Of a stretch of DNA of 64,000 bases, positions 52,228 to 61,899 are shown piece after piece. Made by a program: the position numbers and the translations under genes. Below the pieces are notes generated by a model, which saw nothing but the letters and a program-made list of their open reading frames with translations, was not told the origin of the DNA and searched no databases. Origin of the DNA: Methylocella silvestris BL2 (GTDB taxonomy: Bacteria; Pseudomonadota; Alphaproteobacteria; Rhizobiales; Beijerinckiaceae); assembly GCF_000021745.1 (NCBI RefSeq), contig NC_011666.1, positions 3,809,001-3,873,000 on the forward strand. The letters are read 5' to 3'. The first letter of the stretch is position 1, and the number at the start of each line of letters is the position of its first letter.

Positions 52228-53220
52228 CTAGCGGCGTCGCCTGAACTCCCTTGGCGCGCAACCGAAGCGCTGCTTGAATGCGCGGCTGAAGTGGGACGCG
52301 TCGCTAAACCCCCAGCGAAAGGCGATTTCGGACAGGGGATCGCCCGCCCGACGGGGATCCGAAAAATCCTTCGCGCAATTCTCCAGCCTGCGGGACCAGA
52401 CATAGCGCATGATCGAAGTCCCTTCATCGCCGAAAAGGCCGTTGAGATAGCGCGCCGAGAGCCCGGCGAGACGGGCGATTTTGGCCGTGTCGAGTTCGAG
52501 ATCGGCCAGGCGCTCTTCAACCAAAGCCTTGACGCGACGCATCGAAAGCGCGCGGCTTCTCGACAGCGAAAAGCCTCCGGGCCGGACCGACGCCGCCGCC
52601 AGGGTGACAAGATCGACGGCCTGGTCGGCGAGCGCCAAAATTTCGTTTGGCGCAAATTCGTCGGCGTTCTTGCCGCAGGACTGCAAAAAACGCGAGGCGA
52701 CCGAACCGATCCCGCCGGAGCCCGGAATTCGCAGAGCGGCGCAATGTTCGACGCCCGCCATCCGCTCTCGCAGCAGCAAACGGGGGATCGCTAGAATGAG
52801 CTTCGAAAAGTCCCGTGGGCAATGGATTTTGTGCGGCCGAGTCGCGTCATAGATCGTCATATCGCCGGGCTGCAGGACAACCTCCTTGCCCTCTTGCTCA
52901 AGCACGTAATCACCTGAAAGCAGCACGACCACGAAATAGGCGTCCTGACCGGCGAGCAGCGGCTCGCGCGGCAGGCGCCTCAGGCCGACGGCGGATGACC
53001 GGATAACGGACAGTCGAGAACGGTCCCAAGGGTAGATTGTCAGATCCTGTGACAGAATCTGGCAGGTCGGCGACGTCACTTCGACATTCGCGTATTCGCG
53101 GCAAATCACATCGCGCAGCCAGCCAGATCGCTCAGCGGGCGCGATGTCATTCGTGGACAGCCGCAGCGGGCGCCGCTGGTCCCGGCTCGCCGCCGGGTTC
53201 GACGTTTGGAGAGCATCCAT
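52228..53220 (-). CDS. AraC-family transcription regulator
   Basis: The 330-aa regulator has a C-terminal pair of helix-turn-helix motifs (about residues 230-328): DTAKIARLAGLSARYLNGLF and DPLSEIAFRWGFSDASHFSRAF, followed by RFGCAPREFRRR, the AraC hallmark. The N-terminal half is an AraC-binding-like cupin (YVLEQEGKEVVLQPGDMTIYD, about 105-130), similar to regulators of catabolic genes such as XylS/FeaR types. It is divergent from a small membrane protein gene at 53378, a likely target through the 157-base intergenic region. Confidence 0.88.
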   Translation of the reverse strand: MDALQTSNPAASRDQRRPLRLSTNDIAPAERSGWLRDVICREYANVEVTSPTCQILSQDLTIYPWDRSRLSVIRSSAVGLRRLPREPLLAGQDAYFVVVLLSGDYVLEQEGKEVVLQPGDMTIYDATRPHKIHCPRDFSKLILAIPRLLLRERMAGVEHCAALRIPGSGGIGSVASRFLQSCGKNADEFAPNEILALADQAVDLVTLAAASVRPGGFSLSRSRALSMRRVKALVEERLADLELDTAKIARLAGLSARYLNGLFGDEGTSIMRYVWSRRLENCAKDFSDPRRAGDPLSEIAFRWGFSDASHFSRAFKQRFGCAPREFRRRR

Positions 53221-53377
53221 TGCGCGATATCGCCTCCCGAGCCGCCCCTTGAGGAGGGATCTTGCTCCTTTTTTTCAGAGAACAGCCGTCACAGTCAATT
53301 TTTTGCGCCGCCTCGTCCCTGCCGATTTTGTCTTGGACTCGCTACGCCAAATGCCGGCTCATTTGAGGACCGAAGCG

Positions 53378-53833
53378 ATGAAGGAAGATCCAAGACATGC
53401 CGGCAACGTCGTCTTGCTGCGGGGAGGCTGCCTCTGGCTGTTGGCAGCGCTAATATTGGCTTGGTCTCTCGTCGCGCTTAATTTCGGCCTGCCCCTCATC
53501 AAGGATATATTTCCGGGCAAGACGACGAGAGTGCTTCAGGCCCACATCGACTTCCTGCTGATGACGGCGCTGATCCTCGGCCTTTACGCGGCGAAGACGC
53601 CATTGCCATGGCATGTGCGCTGGGCGATGGTTGTCGGCGCTTTCACCAATTCGAGCCTGTTTCTGTTGCAGGCCATGTTTCCCGCGCTGGACAGTCCGAC
53701 GCCGCCGGAGGGCGTGTTTCCTAAAATCTTTCTTGTCTATCTCCTGACAAGCCTCGTCGTAACAAGCTACGGCTTTGGCAAGGCGGCGGTCATCGTGTTC
53801 CGCTCGACGTTCGACGCCAGACCCATCAAATGA
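53378..53833 (+). CDS. Four-helix membrane protein of unknown function
   Basis: The 151-aa protein has four hydrophobic segments: LWLLAALILAWSLVALNFGL, HIDFLLMTALILGLYAA, WAMVVGAFTNSSLFLLQAMF and FLVYLLTSLVVTSYGFGKAA. A His lies at the start of helix 2 (LQAHIDFLLMTALILGL), a layout like hydroxylaminobenzene mutase or styrene-oxide-isomerase-like small membrane enzymes, but the match is only impressionistic. ATG 53378 is preceded by GAGG nine bases upstream; longer frames to 53144 overlap the AraC gene. The neighbouring AraC regulator suggests inducible expression. Confidence 0.65.
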   Translation: MKEDPRHAGNVVLLRGGCLWLLAALILAWSLVALNFGLPLIKDIFPGKTTRVLQAHIDFLLMTALILGLYAAKTPLPWHVRWAMVVGAFTNSSLFLLQAMFPALDSPTPPEGVFPKIFLVYLLTSLVVTSYGFGKAAVIVFRSTFDARPIK

Positions 53834-53872
53834 CCCGACGGCTGTCCGTCCGTATCTGGATCGGGCGAGACG

Positions 53873-54940
53873 TTACGCCTTCGTCTCGTTCTTGCTGAAC
53901 AAAAATGGCGCGACGTCGCGTATGCCCGGCGCGCGCGAGACCGCATAGGGCATCGGGCGGCAGACGGCCATCGCCGAGAGGCCGACTCGTGCTGTGAGCA
54001 ATCCGTTCAGCACGCCCTCGCCGAGCCGCGCCGACAATTTGGCGGCGATGCCATGGCCGAGCACCTGCTGCACGATGCTGTCGCCGGCCGCCATGCCGCC
54101 GGTGATCGCGATATGGGCGCCGATTGAGCGCAACACCTTCAAGAATCCAAGCAAACCGGGCCGGCCGCCATAAATCGTCGAGATGCGCCGGATCAGCCGG
54201 ATCGCCTGGGCGATGACGAAGACCACGTCGATGATGGCGCGCGGCGCGATCGCCGTCACCATCGAGACGCGCTTTGCCGCGTCGGCGATCTCCTGCCTCA
54301 CCTTGAGGTCGAGCGGATGGATCAGCGTGCGCTCGGCGATATCGATGAGGTCGCGTCCGTCAACGATGTCCTGCGCGAGGTCGCGCAACTGGTCGCGCGC
54401 GAGCGCGGTTTCGGCGCGCGCCGCATAAAGCGCGCTGAGTTCCTGCACCAGCCGACGCCCCTCCTTGAAATCGTCCGCTTCGCGCGCCGCGGCGAGGCCG
54501 GCGTGGAGCTCGGCGATGCGGCGCTGGCGTAACACGCCGGCCGCCTCGCGCGCGCCAAGAACGAGCAGCGCCAGCCCGGCGAGCCCAGCGAGAACGAGCC
54601 CGACGACGCCAAGGGCGGGGGCGCGCGAAAACAGATCGTCGATGAGGTTGTTGATCCAGACGCCGAAGCTGAGCGCGATCAGGCCGCTCGCGGCGGACCA
54701 GAAGACGCCCGCCCAGGACATCAGCCAGTGCCGGCGCAGGCCCTGTTGCTGGGCGATTTCGATCGCGGCTTCTTCAGCGTCGGCGGGCGCCGCGCCCGTC
54801 AGCGCTTCGGCCTCGGCCTCGAATGGATCGCGCGTGGGCTCGATCAGGATCGGCCCGCGCGGATTTTCCCGCGCCTCGGTTTCCTCGAGGTTGAGGTCTT
54901 GCAGGCGAAACGCGCGCGGTCGCTTCTGGTCTTCGGACAT
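53873..54940 (-). CDS. YcjF-like membrane protein (TIGR01620/DUF697)
   Basis: The 355-aa protein has an acidic N-terminus containing FRLQDLNLEE, two membrane helices at about 75-95 and 105-127 (VVGLVLAGLAGLALLVLGA), and a C-terminal DUF697-like domain (VTAIAPRAIIDVVFVIAQAIRLIRRISTIY, split by context; GLLTARVGLSAMAVCRPMPY). The chain is typical of YcjF-type proteins, which pair with the YcjX-like GTPase found directly upstream. Function is unclear; in enterobacteria the pair lies in the stress-related psp region. The 191 bases separating it from ycjX hold a repeat. Confidence 0.85.
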   Translation of the reverse strand: MSEDQKRPRAFRLQDLNLEETEARENPRGPILIEPTRDPFEAEAEALTGAAPADAEEAAIEIAQQQGLRRHWLMSWAGVFWSAASGLIALSFGVWINNLIDDLFSRAPALGVVGLVLAGLAGLALLVLGAREAAGVLRQRRIAELHAGLAAAREADDFKEGRRLVQELSALYAARAETALARDQLRDLAQDIVDGRDLIDIAERTLIHPLDLKVRQEIADAAKRVSMVTAIAPRAIIDVVFVIAQAIRLIRRISTIYGGRPGLLGFLKVLRSIGAHIAITGGMAAGDSIVQQVLGHGIAAKLSARLGEGVLNGLLTARVGLSAMAVCRPMPYAVSRAPGIRDVAPFLFSKNETKA

Positions 54941-55016
54941 CGGGGCGGCTCTTTACGGCTTGCTGTTTTTGGCGCGCTCTTCGGGACGCGGATCAGTATT
55001 GCGGCGATCGCCTTCA

Positions 55017-55124
55017 GATCACGATGATTTGGATCGAATCGATCCAAAATCGTGAACGTGATCGATCCCAAGAGTTTGAAGCATGATGTCGATCCGAAAA
55101 GTCTGCAACTTTTCGGCATCATGC
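55017..55124 (+). repeat. Intergenic repeat with two palindromes
   Basis: A 108-base element has two hairpins. The first is TTGGATCGA around a short loop with TCGATCCAA inside TCACGAT and ATCGTGA. The second is GCATGATG, a 5-base bulge, CCGAAAAGT, loop CTGCA, ACTTTTCGG and CATCATGC (55081-55124). Its phrases match, from memory, a common intergenic repeat of Rhizobiales genomes. It lies between the YcjX-like and YcjF-like genes. Confidence 0.75.
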
Positions 55125-55131
55125 TCCTGCG

Positions 55132-56721
55132 TCACGTCATCTTGTCGCCGAACAGGAATTGAAAGGCGCGGTCGAGGCGGATATGCGGCGGCGGCAGAGC
55201 GGAGCCGTCGGCGGCGCGGATCGGCATCGGCGGCCGGAAGCGCACGAAGCGATAGTCGACCTCGCCCGGCGCCGCGTTCCGGCCGGCGTCGCGAAACACG
55301 GCTTTGGGGTCCTGCGGCAGTTCGCCGGGAAAAATCGCGGCCTCCGTCTTGCCGTCGAAGACCTCGTCGCCAATCCGCTCGCCGTCGAGCGGCGTGCCGA
55401 TCACGGCCTCTAGCGCCGGGCCGCCATGGCCGTTGACCTTGGCCTCCCGCGTCGCGCGCACGGCGGCGAGCGCGATGACGTCGACCTCGGCGCCGACGCC
55501 CTTCACGCGCTCGATGGCCTTGGCGGTCAGATGGCGCAAAATGGCCTCCAGCCGGTCATGGCTGGTGTGATGCAGATGATCGGCCTTGGTCGCCGCAAAC
55601 AGGATGCGGTCGATCTTCGGCCGGAACACGGTCGAGATAATATTGCTGCGGCCGGCGCGGAAGGCGGTCAGCACGTCGCCGAGCGCGGTTTCGAGATCGC
55701 GCATCGCCGCGGGGCCCGCGTTCAGCGCAGCCAGTGCGTCGACGAGAACGATCTGCCGGTCGAGCCGTGAGAAATGATCGCGGAAGAACGGTTTTACGAC
55801 ATGCGACTTATAGGCCTCATAGCGCCGCTCCATCATGGCGGCCAGCGAATCCGGCGGATAGGCGCGGTTTGGATCGATGGCCAGCGGCGAAAAGGTCAGC
55901 GCGGGCGAGCCGGCGAGATCGCCGGGCATCAGGAAGCGGCCGGGCGGCAGGCTTGAAAAGCTGAATTCCTCGCCGCGGCAGGCGCGCAGATAGGCCGTGA
56001 ACAACTCGGCCGCGCGGCGCGCGTCGTCCTCGGAAAATTTCGCGCTCGGGTCTCTTTGCGCGCAAAAGCCGCGCCATTGCGCTGCGAGCGGCGCCCGCGC
56101 GGCGCCGGAGGCGGCGGCGAGCGAGTCCTGCGACCATTGCGCGAAGGATTTCTCAAGCAGCGGCAGATCGAGCAGCCATTCGCCGGGATAATCGACGATG
56201 TCGAGCGTCAGCGCGCGCCGGCCTGGGTTCATGCCGCCCTTCTGCTGATATTGCAGCCGCAGCCGCACCTCGGAGATGCGGCGGGTCGATTGCGGCCAGA
56301 TGCGGCGCTCCGCCTTGCCGCCCTCGCCGTTCAGCGCCTCTTCATGCTCCTCATAGGCAAAGCGCGGCACATTATCGTCCGGCTGCGGCTCCAGCGCGCC
56401 GCTGATCAGGCGGCCTTCGGCGTGAACGCGAAAAACAGGCAGCGTATTCTTCCGGCCGCGCAGGCTGGGGCTTGTCGCCTTGGTCAGATGCTCGATCAGC
56501 GCGGTGATGAAAACGGTCTTGCCCGCGCGCGAAAGCCCGGTGACCCCCAGCCTGATATGCGTTCCCGCAGACAGATTGACGAGGCTTTGGGCGACGGCGC
56601 GCGCTTCGAAAAGGAGATCGGAAAAGAGAGCCAATTGAGGTCCAGGCGGCGTTGGCGGGCGTCTGCGCGCCCGCGCGGAAGATAAAGCGGAGGGATTGGC
56701 AAAGGGATAGGTATGAATCAA
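55132..56721 (-). CDS. YcjX-like P-loop NTPase (DUF463)
   Basis: The 529-aa protein begins its family domain with ALFSDLLFEARAVAQSLVN, and the Walker A loop is IRLGVTGLSRAGKTVFITALIEHL (GLSRAGKT at about residues 64-71). Further family phrases are DIVDYPGEWLLDLPLL, MPGDLAGSPALTF, FFRDHFSRLDRQIVLVDAL, and FAATKADHLH, the last in the place of the guanine-specificity motif. ATG 56721 is the longest start; residues 1-28 are Pro/Arg-rich and poorly conserved. The YcjF-like partner is the next gene downstream. Confidence 0.9.
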   Translation of the reverse strand: MIHTYPFANPSALSSARARRRPPTPPGPQLALFSDLLFEARAVAQSLVNLSAGTHIRLGVTGLSRAGKTVFITALIEHLTKATSPSLRGRKNTLPVFRVHAEGRLISGALEPQPDDNVPRFAYEEHEEALNGEGGKAERRIWPQSTRRISEVRLRLQYQQKGGMNPGRRALTLDIVDYPGEWLLDLPLLEKSFAQWSQDSLAAASGAARAPLAAQWRGFCAQRDPSAKFSEDDARRAAELFTAYLRACRGEEFSFSSLPPGRFLMPGDLAGSPALTFSPLAIDPNRAYPPDSLAAMMERRYEAYKSHVVKPFFRDHFSRLDRQIVLVDALAALNAGPAAMRDLETALGDVLTAFRAGRSNIISTVFRPKIDRILFAATKADHLHHTSHDRLEAILRHLTAKAIERVKGVGAEVDVIALAAVRATREAKVNGHGGPALEAVIGTPLDGERIGDEVFDGKTEAAIFPGELPQDPKAVFRDAGRNAAPGEVDYRFVRFRPPMPIRAADGSALPPPHIRLDRAFQFLFGDKMT

Positions 56722-56762
56722 GCCGCCCGCAAGCGGCGCCTGAGTCCTAGCTCAGTGCCGGC

Positions 56763-57812
56763 CTATTTCCCTTCGGCCGGCGCGGCGGCCGAAGGGACGC
56801 CGCGGGCCTGCGCCTCCCGCCTCGCTTCGGTTTCGACCGCGGCCGAGATCAAATCGAATCGCGCCGCAAGCGGGCCGATCTCGACCTTCGCCATATTCTG
56901 CATCACCAGCGGCAAATTGGGGGCCGGGGGCGCCCCTCGGCCGTGAAAAGCATCAGATCGTCGTCGGGACTGGAGACGACGCCCCTCGATCGCGCGCAGC
57001 GCATATTGGCGGATGCGCGCGGTCTCGTCGACGCAGCTCGGCGCGGCAAGCAGCGGCGCAAGGCTCGGCATTTCGAGCAAGGCCAATTTGAAGGGCTGCT
57101 GCGGCGTGGCGCTTCGCTCGCCCATGCCGACGGCGATTTCGGGCGCTTCGATCATCCGCATCTTTCGGTCGGCGATGATCGAGACCCGGATTTTTGGCGC
57201 AGGCGCGCCGGGCCCGGCGCCTTTGGCGGTTTTCTTCAGCGCCGATCCGGGCCGATGCGCGGCCAGCCAGCGCGCGCGCAGCGTATTGCCGATCCCGCGC
57301 GGCGCCAGCGCGCCAAGCAGCAAGCCGCCGCCCCGGCCGCGCGACAGCGCTCCACCGCCGCATTGCGCCGGCGCCCAGCGCGACAGGATCGCCTGCGCCG
57401 AGCGCAAATTATAGACAAGATAGTAGCGCCGCAGCAGCATCGCCGCGACGACGGCGCCTTCCGTGGCGGAGGCGAAGGCCACATGTCCATCGGCGTCGGC
57501 GGCGATCTCGCCGGCCCATCCCGCCTTTTTGACGCACCAGTAATTGTTAAGTTTTACGCATCGCGGGGAAGACGCGTCCGGGGCGACGAGCTTCGCCAGC
57601 TGGGCGACGGGCGCGTCAAGATTCCGGGCCGCCTCGAACCGCCAGTTCGATACGGCGCGCGGAGCCGGCTGAAATGTCGCGGCGGGGAAGGGCGCCTGTA
57701 GCGGTCGCTCCGCTATCGCTGCGATAAATTCCGGGCCAAGGCTTAGCGCGCCGCCCGGAGAGGCGTTGGGGGCAAGTGCGAGCGCGAGTAAACTCAGCAT
57801 TTCGAGAAGCAT
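56763..57812 (-). CDS. Secreted protein of unknown function
   Basis: The 349-aa protein starts MLLEMLSLLALALAPNAS, a signal peptide, and has no recognised domain. Visible features are CVKLNNYWCVKKAGWAGEI with a possible disulfide pair, FASATEGAVVAAMLLRRYYLVYNLRSAQAILSRW (split by context), RVSIIADRKMRMIEAPEIAVGMG and the Arg/Gln-rich C-terminus. The YWCVKKAGWAGEIAADADGH stretch suggests a conserved Rhizobiales family, but I cannot name it. ATG 57812 is chosen as it starts the signal peptide; a 14-residue longer start is possible. The YcjX-like gene begins 41 bases downstream. Confidence 0.65.
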   Translation of the reverse strand: MLLEMLSLLALALAPNASPGGALSLGPEFIAAIAERPLQAPFPAATFQPAPRAVSNWRFEAARNLDAPVAQLAKLVAPDASSPRCVKLNNYWCVKKAGWAGEIAADADGHVAFASATEGAVVAAMLLRRYYLVYNLRSAQAILSRWAPAQCGGGALSRGRGGGLLLGALAPRGIGNTLRARWLAAHRPGSALKKTAKGAGPGAPAPKIRVSIIADRKMRMIEAPEIAVGMGERSATPQQPFKLALLEMPSLAPLLAAPSCVDETARIRQYALRAIEGRRLQSRRRSDAFHGRGAPPAPNLPLVMQNMAKVEIGPLAARFDLISAAVETEARREAQARGVPSAAAPAEGK

Positions 57813-57868
57813 GGGCGTTCCCGGGCGAGGCGGCGGCGCGCTTGCTGCGGGCAAGCGGATTTTGCAGC

Positions 57869-58396
57869 TTATGCGCCGCCCTGCAACTCGTTCGACGTCA
57901 AAGTGAGAAAGATATCGAGGCGGCCCGCGTCCTGACTGGCCTGCCTCCAGTCGACAGCGTCGAAATCGATAATCGCCAGGGACGGCGCCGGAAACTGGGC
58001 GCGAAGCCGGGCAAGCACCGCCCGCTCGCCCTCCCGCGACAACAAAACCGCCGCCTCAGCCAAGCCTGGATTATGGCCAATCAAGAGAAGGCGCTCGATA
58101 TTGGCGGGGGTTTCCTGCAATAGCGCGAACACTGTCCCCATGCTCGCGTTGTAAAGCGAGGGCGCGACGATGCGGGGGATTTCGCATGCGGCGCCGAACT
58201 GAAGCTCCTCGAATGTTTCGAGCGTGCGCCGGGCCGGAGAGACCAGCGCAAGCTCGGGCACAAGTTGCGCTTTGTGCAAATAGGCGCCGATGCGCGAGGC
58301 TGCGGCGCGACCCCCCGCCGTCAGGCGCCGGTTGATATCGCCCCCTCCCGCGGCGGGCGCAGCTTCGGCGTGGCGAAGAAGAAGAAGCCGAAGCAT
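57869..58396 (-). CDS. sixA: SixA-like phosphohistidine phosphatase
   Basis: The 175-aa protein is a histidine phosphatase: LLLLRHAEAAP (the RHG-type motif, catalytic His near residue 8) opens it; LALVSPARRTLETFEEL holds the second Arg; and LLIGHNPGLAEAAVLL has the second catalytic His. This is the SixA type, which removes phosphate from His in phosphorelay domains. ATG 58396 (MLRLLLLRHAEA) is the domain start; the frame continues to 58495 without conservation. It may modulate a phosphotransfer system, possibly the PTS-Ntr, but no partner is nearby. Confidence 0.87.
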   Translation of the reverse strand: MLRLLLLRHAEAAPAAGGGDINRRLTAGGRAAASRIGAYLHKAQLVPELALVSPARRTLETFEELQFGAACEIPRIVAPSLYNASMGTVFALLQETPANIERLLLIGHNPGLAEAAVLLSREGERAVLARLRAQFPAPSLAIIDFDAVDWRQASQDAGRLDIFLTLTSNELQGGA

Positions 58397-58547
58397 GGAC
58401 GAGGCAACTTTGCAGCGACGAGACGCGGAGTTATGACACGGAAAAAAACAGGCGTCTCGGTCCGCGACGACGCAGCCTCCCATGCCAGCCGCCAAAATCG
58501 ACGGGCCGTGTTGACATCTTCCGCGCCCTCAGCTCAGCCGGTTGCTC

Positions 58548-58943
58548 TCAGGATGGCTTCGTCAGCCGCTCGACGTTGGAGGCGACTTTTTCGCCGGCCT
58601 CGCGCGTCTTGTCCGCCGCGGCGTTCATGGATTGGGTCCAGGCTTCGGTGTAAGTCTTGGTCATTTCCAGCGGAAATGCGGCCACGAGTTCGATAAACCG
58701 GCGCGAGTGCTGCGTAAAATTTTCAAAGGCCTCGCGCAGAAATTGGGACTGGATCGAGAGAACTTCGGCCGGGCCTTTGGCGTGGCGCAGCTTTTCGACC
58801 GTCTCAGTCGTGTGCTCGATCGACTGACGCGATATCTCCGCACATTCGGCGGCGAAAGCCTGCAAATTCTTGGTGGCGATAGATGCCGCCGCATTGCTGA
58901 CCTGCGCCGCTTGATCGGTCGTCTTCTGGTTGGTGTCTGACAT
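58548..58943 (-). CDS. Phasin family protein
   Basis: The 131-aa protein is all-helical with a typical phasin pattern: NLQAFAAECAEISRQSIEHT, SIQSQFLREAFENFTQHSR and AAFPLEMTKTYTEAWTQSMNAAADKTREAGE. Phasins coat polyhydroxyalkanoate granules and stop them fusing. No signal peptide. ATG follows a GGAGGAGAC ribosome site on its strand. It is monocistronic between sixA and alaS; a phaC or phaR gene is not in the window. Confidence 0.9.
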   Translation of the reverse strand: MSDTNQKTTDQAAQVSNAAASIATKNLQAFAAECAEISRQSIEHTTETVEKLRHAKGPAEVLSIQSQFLREAFENFTQHSRRFIELVAAFPLEMTKTYTEAWTQSMNAAADKTREAGEKVASNVERLTKPS

Positions 58944-59027
58944 GTCGTCTCCTCCACAGGTCTGGAGTTAACTGCCAGCCCCGCGGTCCGGTTTTGACCT
59001 GCCGCAAATAAAGCTCCGAAAGGGGCG

Positions 59028-61715
59028 TCAGGCGGCGTTTTGAGCGCCGCGCAGTCCGTTGGCGATCGCAGCCAGGGCCGCGTCGACGCCAGCGCCGTTC
59101 GGGCCGCCCGCCTGCGCCATGTCGCGCCGGCCGCCGCCGCCCTTGCCGCCGAGCTCCGTGGCGGCGAGGCGAACCAGCGCGACAGAATCGAACCGCTCGA
59201 CGAGGTCCGCGGTCACGCCGACGACGACACCCGCCTTGCCGTCGCTATCGACGCCGGCGATGGCGACGACGCCCGAACCAACCGTCTGTTTGGCCTCGTC
59301 GGCGAGCGATTTCAGATCCTTCAGATCGACGCCCGAAACGGCGCGGCCAAAAAATTTAACGCCCCCGATTTCTTGCGCCTCGGCCGCGGCTTTTTCGCCG
59401 CCGCCCATGGCCAGTTTCTTGCGCGCATCGGCCAGCTCGCGATCGAGCTTGCGCCGCTCCTCCAGGAGAGCGGCCAATCGTTTTTCGGCGTCGTCCTCGG
59501 AGGATTTGAGCAGGACGGCGATGTGCTCAAGCTTGTCGGAGCGCGCGTTGAGATGGCGCCGCGCCGCGGCCGCCGTCTTCGCCTCGATGCGCCGCACGCC
59601 GGCGGCGACGGCCGATTCCGACGTGATCGCAATAAGGCCGATGTCGCCCGTGCGCGCAACATGGGTGCCGCCGCAGAGCTCGACGGAAAAGGCCCTGTTG
59701 GCGCCGCCGTCTCCGCTGTCCTCGCGGTCCTGCGCATAGCCCATCGTTACGACGCGGACCTCGTCGCCATATTTCTCGCCGAACAAAGCGCGCGCGCCGG
59801 AGGCGATCGCCTCGTCGACCGCCATCAGCCGGGTGACGACGGGCGCATTGTCGGTGACCGCGCGATTGGCGATGTCCTCGACGCGCGTGAGCTCTTCCGG
59901 CGAGATCGGCTTCAGATGGGTGAAGTCAAACCGCAGACGGTCGTCGGCGACGAGCGAGCCTTTTTGCGCGACGTGATCTCCGAGCACGAGCCGCAGCGAT
60001 TCATGCAGGAGATGGGTCGCCGAATGATTGGCCCGGATCGCCGAGCGGCGCGCGTGATCGACCGACAGTTCGAGCGCGAGGCCGGGCGTGATCTCGCCTT
60101 CCTCGACGATTCCCTCATGCACGAACAGATCGCCAAGCTTCTTCTTGGTGTCTGTGACGCGGAAGCGAACCCCGGCGGCGCTCATCACGCCCGTGTCGCC
60201 GACCTGTCCCCCTGATTCGGCATAGAACGGCGTTTGGTTGAGGATAATGGCTCCGGTCTCGCCCTTGTTGAGGCGTTCGACCGGCTTGCCGTCCTTGACG
60301 AGCGCGGCGACGACGCCTTCCGCTTGTTCGGCTTCATAGCCGAGGAAATCTGTCGCGCCCGCCTCGTCCTTGATCGCGAACCAGAGGGTTTCGGTCGCAG
60401 CCTCGCCGGAGCCGGCCCAAGCCCTGCGCGCGTCGGCGCGCTGACGCTCCATCGCGGTATTGAAGCCGTCCACGTCTACGGCGAGCGAACGCGCCCGCAG
60501 CGCGTCCTGCGTCAGGTCGAGCGGAAAACCATAGGTATCATAGAGCTTGAACGCCACCTGCCCCGGCAGGGGGGCGCCCTCGGGTAAGTCGCGCACGGCT
60601 TCGTCGAGGATCGAGAGGCCGCGCGCCAGCGTGTCGATGAAGCGGGCCTCTTCGAGCCGCAGGGTCTCGACGATCAGCGACTCGGCGCGGATCAGCTCGG
60701 GATAGGCCTGCCCCATCTCGCGCGAGAGCACGGGGACGAGCCGCCACATCAATGGCTCGCGCGCGCTAAGCAGCTGCGCGTGGCGCATGGCGCGGCGCAT
60801 GATGCGGCGCAGCACATAACCGCGGCCTTCGTTGGAGGGGGTCACTCCATCGGCAATGAGGAAGGCGCAGGCGCGCAAATGGTCGGCGATGACGCGATGG
60901 CTGGCCTTCTGCGGCCCGTCGGGATCGACGCCGGTCGCCGCGGCGATCGCCACGATCAGCGCGCGCATGAGGTCGATGTCATAATTCGACGTGACGCCCT
61001 GCAGCAGCGCGGCGATGCGCTCGAGCCCCATGCCGGTATCGATCGAGGGGCGCGGCAGATCGATCCGTTCGCCTGGCCCGAGCTGTTCGAACTGCATGAA
61101 GACGAGGTTCCAGAATTCGAGGAACCGGTCGCCATCCTCGTCGGGGCTGCCGGGCGGGCCGCCCTTCAGCCTTTCGCCCTGGTCATAAAAAATTTCGGAG
61201 CAGGGGCCGCAGGGGCCGGTGTCGCCCATCGCCCAGAAATTATCGGAAGAGGCGATGCGGATGATCTTCGAATCGGGAAAGCCGGCGATTTTCTTCCATA
61301 AATCAAAGGCTTCGTCGTCGGTATGATAGACGGTGACGAGGAGACGATCTTTCGGCAGACCGAATTCCTGCGTGATCAGCTTCCAGGCCAGCTCGATCGC
61401 CAGCGGCTTGAAGTAATCGCCGAAGGAGAAATTGCCGAGCATCTCGAAGAAGGTGTGGTGCCTTGCAGTATAGCCGACATTGTCGAGATCATTGTGCTTG
61501 CCGCCGGCGCGGACGCATTTCTGCGCGCTCGCGGCGCGCGTATAGGGGCGCTTTTCGAGGCCGGTGAAGACATTCTTGAACTGGACCATCCCGGCGTTGG
61601 TGAACATTAGGGTGGGGTCATTGCGCGGCACGAGCGGCGAAGACGCCACGATCTCATGGCCGTTCTTCTTGAAGTAATCGAGGAAACCCGCCCGTATTTC
61701 GTTAACGCCGTTCAT
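59028..61715 (-). CDS. alaS: Alanyl-tRNA synthetase
   Basis: The 895-aa class II synthetase charges tRNA-Ala. The N-terminal catalytic core has [18 protein letters not shown] and [21 protein letters not shown] (split by context), the tRNA-recognition part [19 protein letters not shown], and the editing domain with [12 protein letters not shown] and [13 protein letters not shown], whose His and Cys residues bind zinc. A C-terminal coiled coil and glycine-rich C-Ala domain end with [16 protein letters not shown]. Full length. It follows recA on the same strand with a gap of about 180 bases. Confidence 0.97.
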   Translation of the reverse strand: MNGVNEIRAGFLDYFKKNGHEIVASSPLVPRNDPTLMFTNAGMVQFKNVFTGLEKRPYTRAASAQKCVRAGGKHNDLDNVGYTARHHTFFEMLGNFSFGDYFKPLAIELAWKLITQEFGLPKDRLLVTVYHTDDEAFDLWKKIAGFPDSKIIRIASSDNFWAMGDTGPCGPCSEIFYDQGERLKGGPPGSPDEDGDRFLEFWNLVFMQFEQLGPGERIDLPRPSIDTGMGLERIAALLQGVTSNYDIDLMRALIVAIAAATGVDPDGPQKASHRVIADHLRACAFLIADGVTPSNEGRGYVLRRIMRRAMRHAQLLSAREPLMWRLVPVLSREMGQAYPELIRAESLIVETLRLEEARFIDTLARGLSILDEAVRDLPEGAPLPGQVAFKLYDTYGFPLDLTQDALRARSLAVDVDGFNTAMERQRADARRAWAGSGEAATETLWFAIKDEAGATDFLGYEAEQAEGVVAALVKDGKPVERLNKGETGAIILNQTPFYAESGGQVGDTGVMSAAGVRFRVTDTKKKLGDLFVHEGIVEEGEITPGLALELSVDHARRSAIRANHSATHLLHESLRLVLGDHVAQKGSLVADDRLRFDFTHLKPISPEELTRVEDIANRAVTDNAPVVTRLMAVDEAIASGARALFGEKYGDEVRVVTMGYAQDREDSGDGGANRAFSVELCGGTHVARTGDIGLIAITSESAVAAGVRRIEAKTAAAARRHLNARSDKLEHIAVLLKSSEDDAEKRLAALLEERRKLDRELADARKKLAMGGGEKAAAEAQEIGGVKFFGRAVSGVDLKDLKSLADEAKQTVGSGVVAIAGVDSDGKAGVVVGVTADLVERFDSVALVRLAATELGGKGGGGRRDMAQAGGPNGAGVDAALAAIANGLRGAQNAA

Positions 61716-61899
61716 TCGCTATTCCGTTTGAAGGCCGCGTTTTTTCCGCGCCGCGCCTTTAATCATGTGTCAACGCAAAATGCGTGGCGCGAAGTCAAAA
61801 CGCAAGCGCGCGGGCGCGTCACGCGCGCGGCTTCGAGGCAGCGGGATCGCTCGGGTCAGCGCCCGACGATCAGCGAGCGCGCCGACTCGCTCGATCGCC

